Assembly: GCA_030633015.1 (NCBI GenBank) | Contig: DAOVTR010000080.1 | Location: forward strand, 1-7,172 | Direction: 5' to 3' | DNA: 7,172 nt | Source of the DNA: Bdellovibrionales bacterium | GTDB lineage: Bacteria; Bdellovibrionota; Bacteriovoracia; Bacteriovoracales; Bacteriovoracaceae | Shown here: positions 6,519 to 7,172 of the stretch, piece by piece | Numbering within the stretch: the stretch's first letter is position 1 | How the letters are laid out: each line of letters starts with the position of its first letter | Position numbers and translations under genes: made by a program | Notes under the pieces: generated by a model | Told to the model about the DNA's origin: nothing | Seen by the model: only the letters and a program-made list of their open reading frames with translations | Database searches by the model: none

Positions 6519-6975
6519 ATTCAGTATTGTTCTTTTTGAACCTGAAATTCCCGGAAACACTGGAACAATTGGTAGAACTTGTCTTGCATTAAATATTCGG
6601 CTTATTTTAATTAAACCTTATGGTTTTGATATTTCCGAAAAATCTGTCAAGCGCGCGGGCCTAGACTATTGGAAACACGTAGATCTAACTGAATATAATT
6701 CTTGGCAGGATTTTTTGATTATTGAAAATCCGCAAACTTCAAAACTTTTTTTTCTGAGTAAAAAAAGTAATTCAAACTACTATGATGCAAATTTTTGTCA
6801 AAACAGTTTTTTAATTTTTGGATCAGAAACCAAAGGACTTCCAAGTGAAATGTTCCAAAAATATTCCAAAAATTTTTACAAATTACCTATGTTCAATGAC
6901 TATGTTCGATCTCTAAATCTTTCTAATTCTGCAACGGCTGTTGCATACGAATGCTTAAGACAAATCAGTTTTTAA
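6511..6975 (+). CDS. trmL: tRNA (cytidine/uridine-34 2'-O)-methyltransferase TrmL, SPOUT family
   Basis: Methylates the 2'-O of the wobble nucleotide (position 34) of tRNA-Leu isoacceptors in E. coli. This 154-aa protein is a minimal SPOUT trefoil-knot enzyme close to E. coli length (157 aa). Motif 1 is EPEIPGNTGTIGRTC (10-24). AGLDYW at 49-54 matches the family's RAGLDY. Motif 2 FGSETKGLP (103-111) and motif 3 RSLNLSNSATAVAYE (133-147) form the SAM-binding knot. The ATG lies inside the pepA end (ATGCATAA, 8-base overlap) and has no Shine-Dalgarno of its own, so translation is probably coupled to pepA termination. Its stop overlaps the end of the convergent gene by 4 bases. Confident on family; the exact tRNA targets here are inferred. 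Confidence 0.93.
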   Translation: MHKFSIVLFEPEIPGNTGTIGRTCLALNIRLILIKPYGFDISEKSVKRAGLDYWKHVDLTEYNSWQDFLIIENPQTSKLFFLSKKSNSNYYDANFCQNSFLIFGSETKGLPSEMFQKYSKNFYKLPMFNDYVRSLNLSNSATAVAYECLRQISF

Positions 6976-7172
6976 AAGAAATAATTAAGAGATATTTTTG
7001 ATACCGTTCCAATCGTTCCATCAGAACTTCCATCTTTATCTTCTCCAATAATCCCTTCTATCGCTAATTTATTCCACTTTAATGTTACACCAAGCGATAC
7101 GCTTGTAGAATCAACCATAGATGATTTTTTACCACTAGCATTTTCAGAAATTCCAAAAAATGGCTGACTAAT
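6972..7172 (-). CDS. C-terminal end of a probable outer-membrane beta-barrel protein (runs off the right edge)
   Basis: An open frame of 66 codons enters from the right edge and stops at TAA (6974-6972). It alternates polar and hydrophobic residues as barrel strands do (STSVSLGVTLKW at about 22-33, KLAIEGIIG at about 35-43) and ends KISLNYFF. A terminal aromatic after an alternating strand is the signal recognised by the BAM complex in outer-membrane proteins. A loop GEDKDGSSDG links the last two strands. The family cannot be named from this piece. It converges on trmL and overlaps its last 4 bases, with no terminator between them. Confidence 0.6.
   Translation of the reverse strand: MSQPFFGISENASGKKSSMVDSTSVSLGVTLKWNKLAIEGIIGEDKDGSSDGTIGTVSKISLNYFF

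Noticed and set aside
1..7172. CRISPR arrays, tRNA/rRNA genes, insertion sequences or phage genes
   Set aside because: None is supported: no regularly spaced repeats, no cloverleaf or rRNA-like stretch, and no transposase or integrase motifs; almost all the sequence is accounted for by the genes listed.

Overview
The window is a compact, AT-rich stretch of a Gram-negative bacterial chromosome. It carries six housekeeping-type gene loci, plus a partial gene at each edge. The Gram-negative assignment rests on an Lpt-type lipopolysaccharide-export permease, a PilW/PilF-type TPR lipoprotein, a RodZ-like protein and the aromatic C-terminus of an outer-membrane barrel. Low GC, short intergenic gaps and this gene set would suit a low-GC marine or predatory lineage such as Bacteriovoracales (Bdellovibrionota). 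That placement is a guess from style and was not tested. No mobile element, CRISPR array, tRNA or rRNA is visible.

Layout. At the left edge (1-579, minus) is the N-terminal part of a TrkH/KtrB-type potassium transporter, cut off just after its first pore loop. A 69-bp divergent gap leads into plus-strand rlmD (649-1785, 23S rRNA uracil-C5 methyltransferase family). After a 66-bp gap with a good candidate promoter come a PilW/PilF-like TPR lipoprotein (1852-2706) and a RodZ-like cell-shape protein (2723-3793). The pilF-rodZ order is also found in E. coli. Converging on rodZ is an lptF-type permease on the minus strand (3786-4922), split by two in-frame TAA codons into two open reading frames. 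A divergent region with a 19-bp direct repeat separates it from pepA (5019-6518, M17 leucyl aminopeptidase), which overlaps trmL (6511-6975, tRNA wobble 2'-O-methyltransferase). At the right edge (6972-7172, minus) is the C-terminal end of a probable outer-membrane beta-barrel.

How the genes fit together. Themes are envelope biogenesis (PilW-like, RodZ-like, LptF, outer-membrane protein), RNA modification (RlmD, TrmL), peptide turnover (PepA) and potassium uptake. The head-to-head pepA/lptF arrangement matches the E. coli pepA / lptF-lptG neighbourhood and supports calling the permease LptF, although no lptG follows here.

The main anomaly is the split lptF. Both halves are in the same frame and together have normal family length, with the break in the middle of the periplasmic domain. 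It could be a recent pseudogene, a genuinely split or read-through gene, or a sequence error. I found no convincing undescribed system beyond that.
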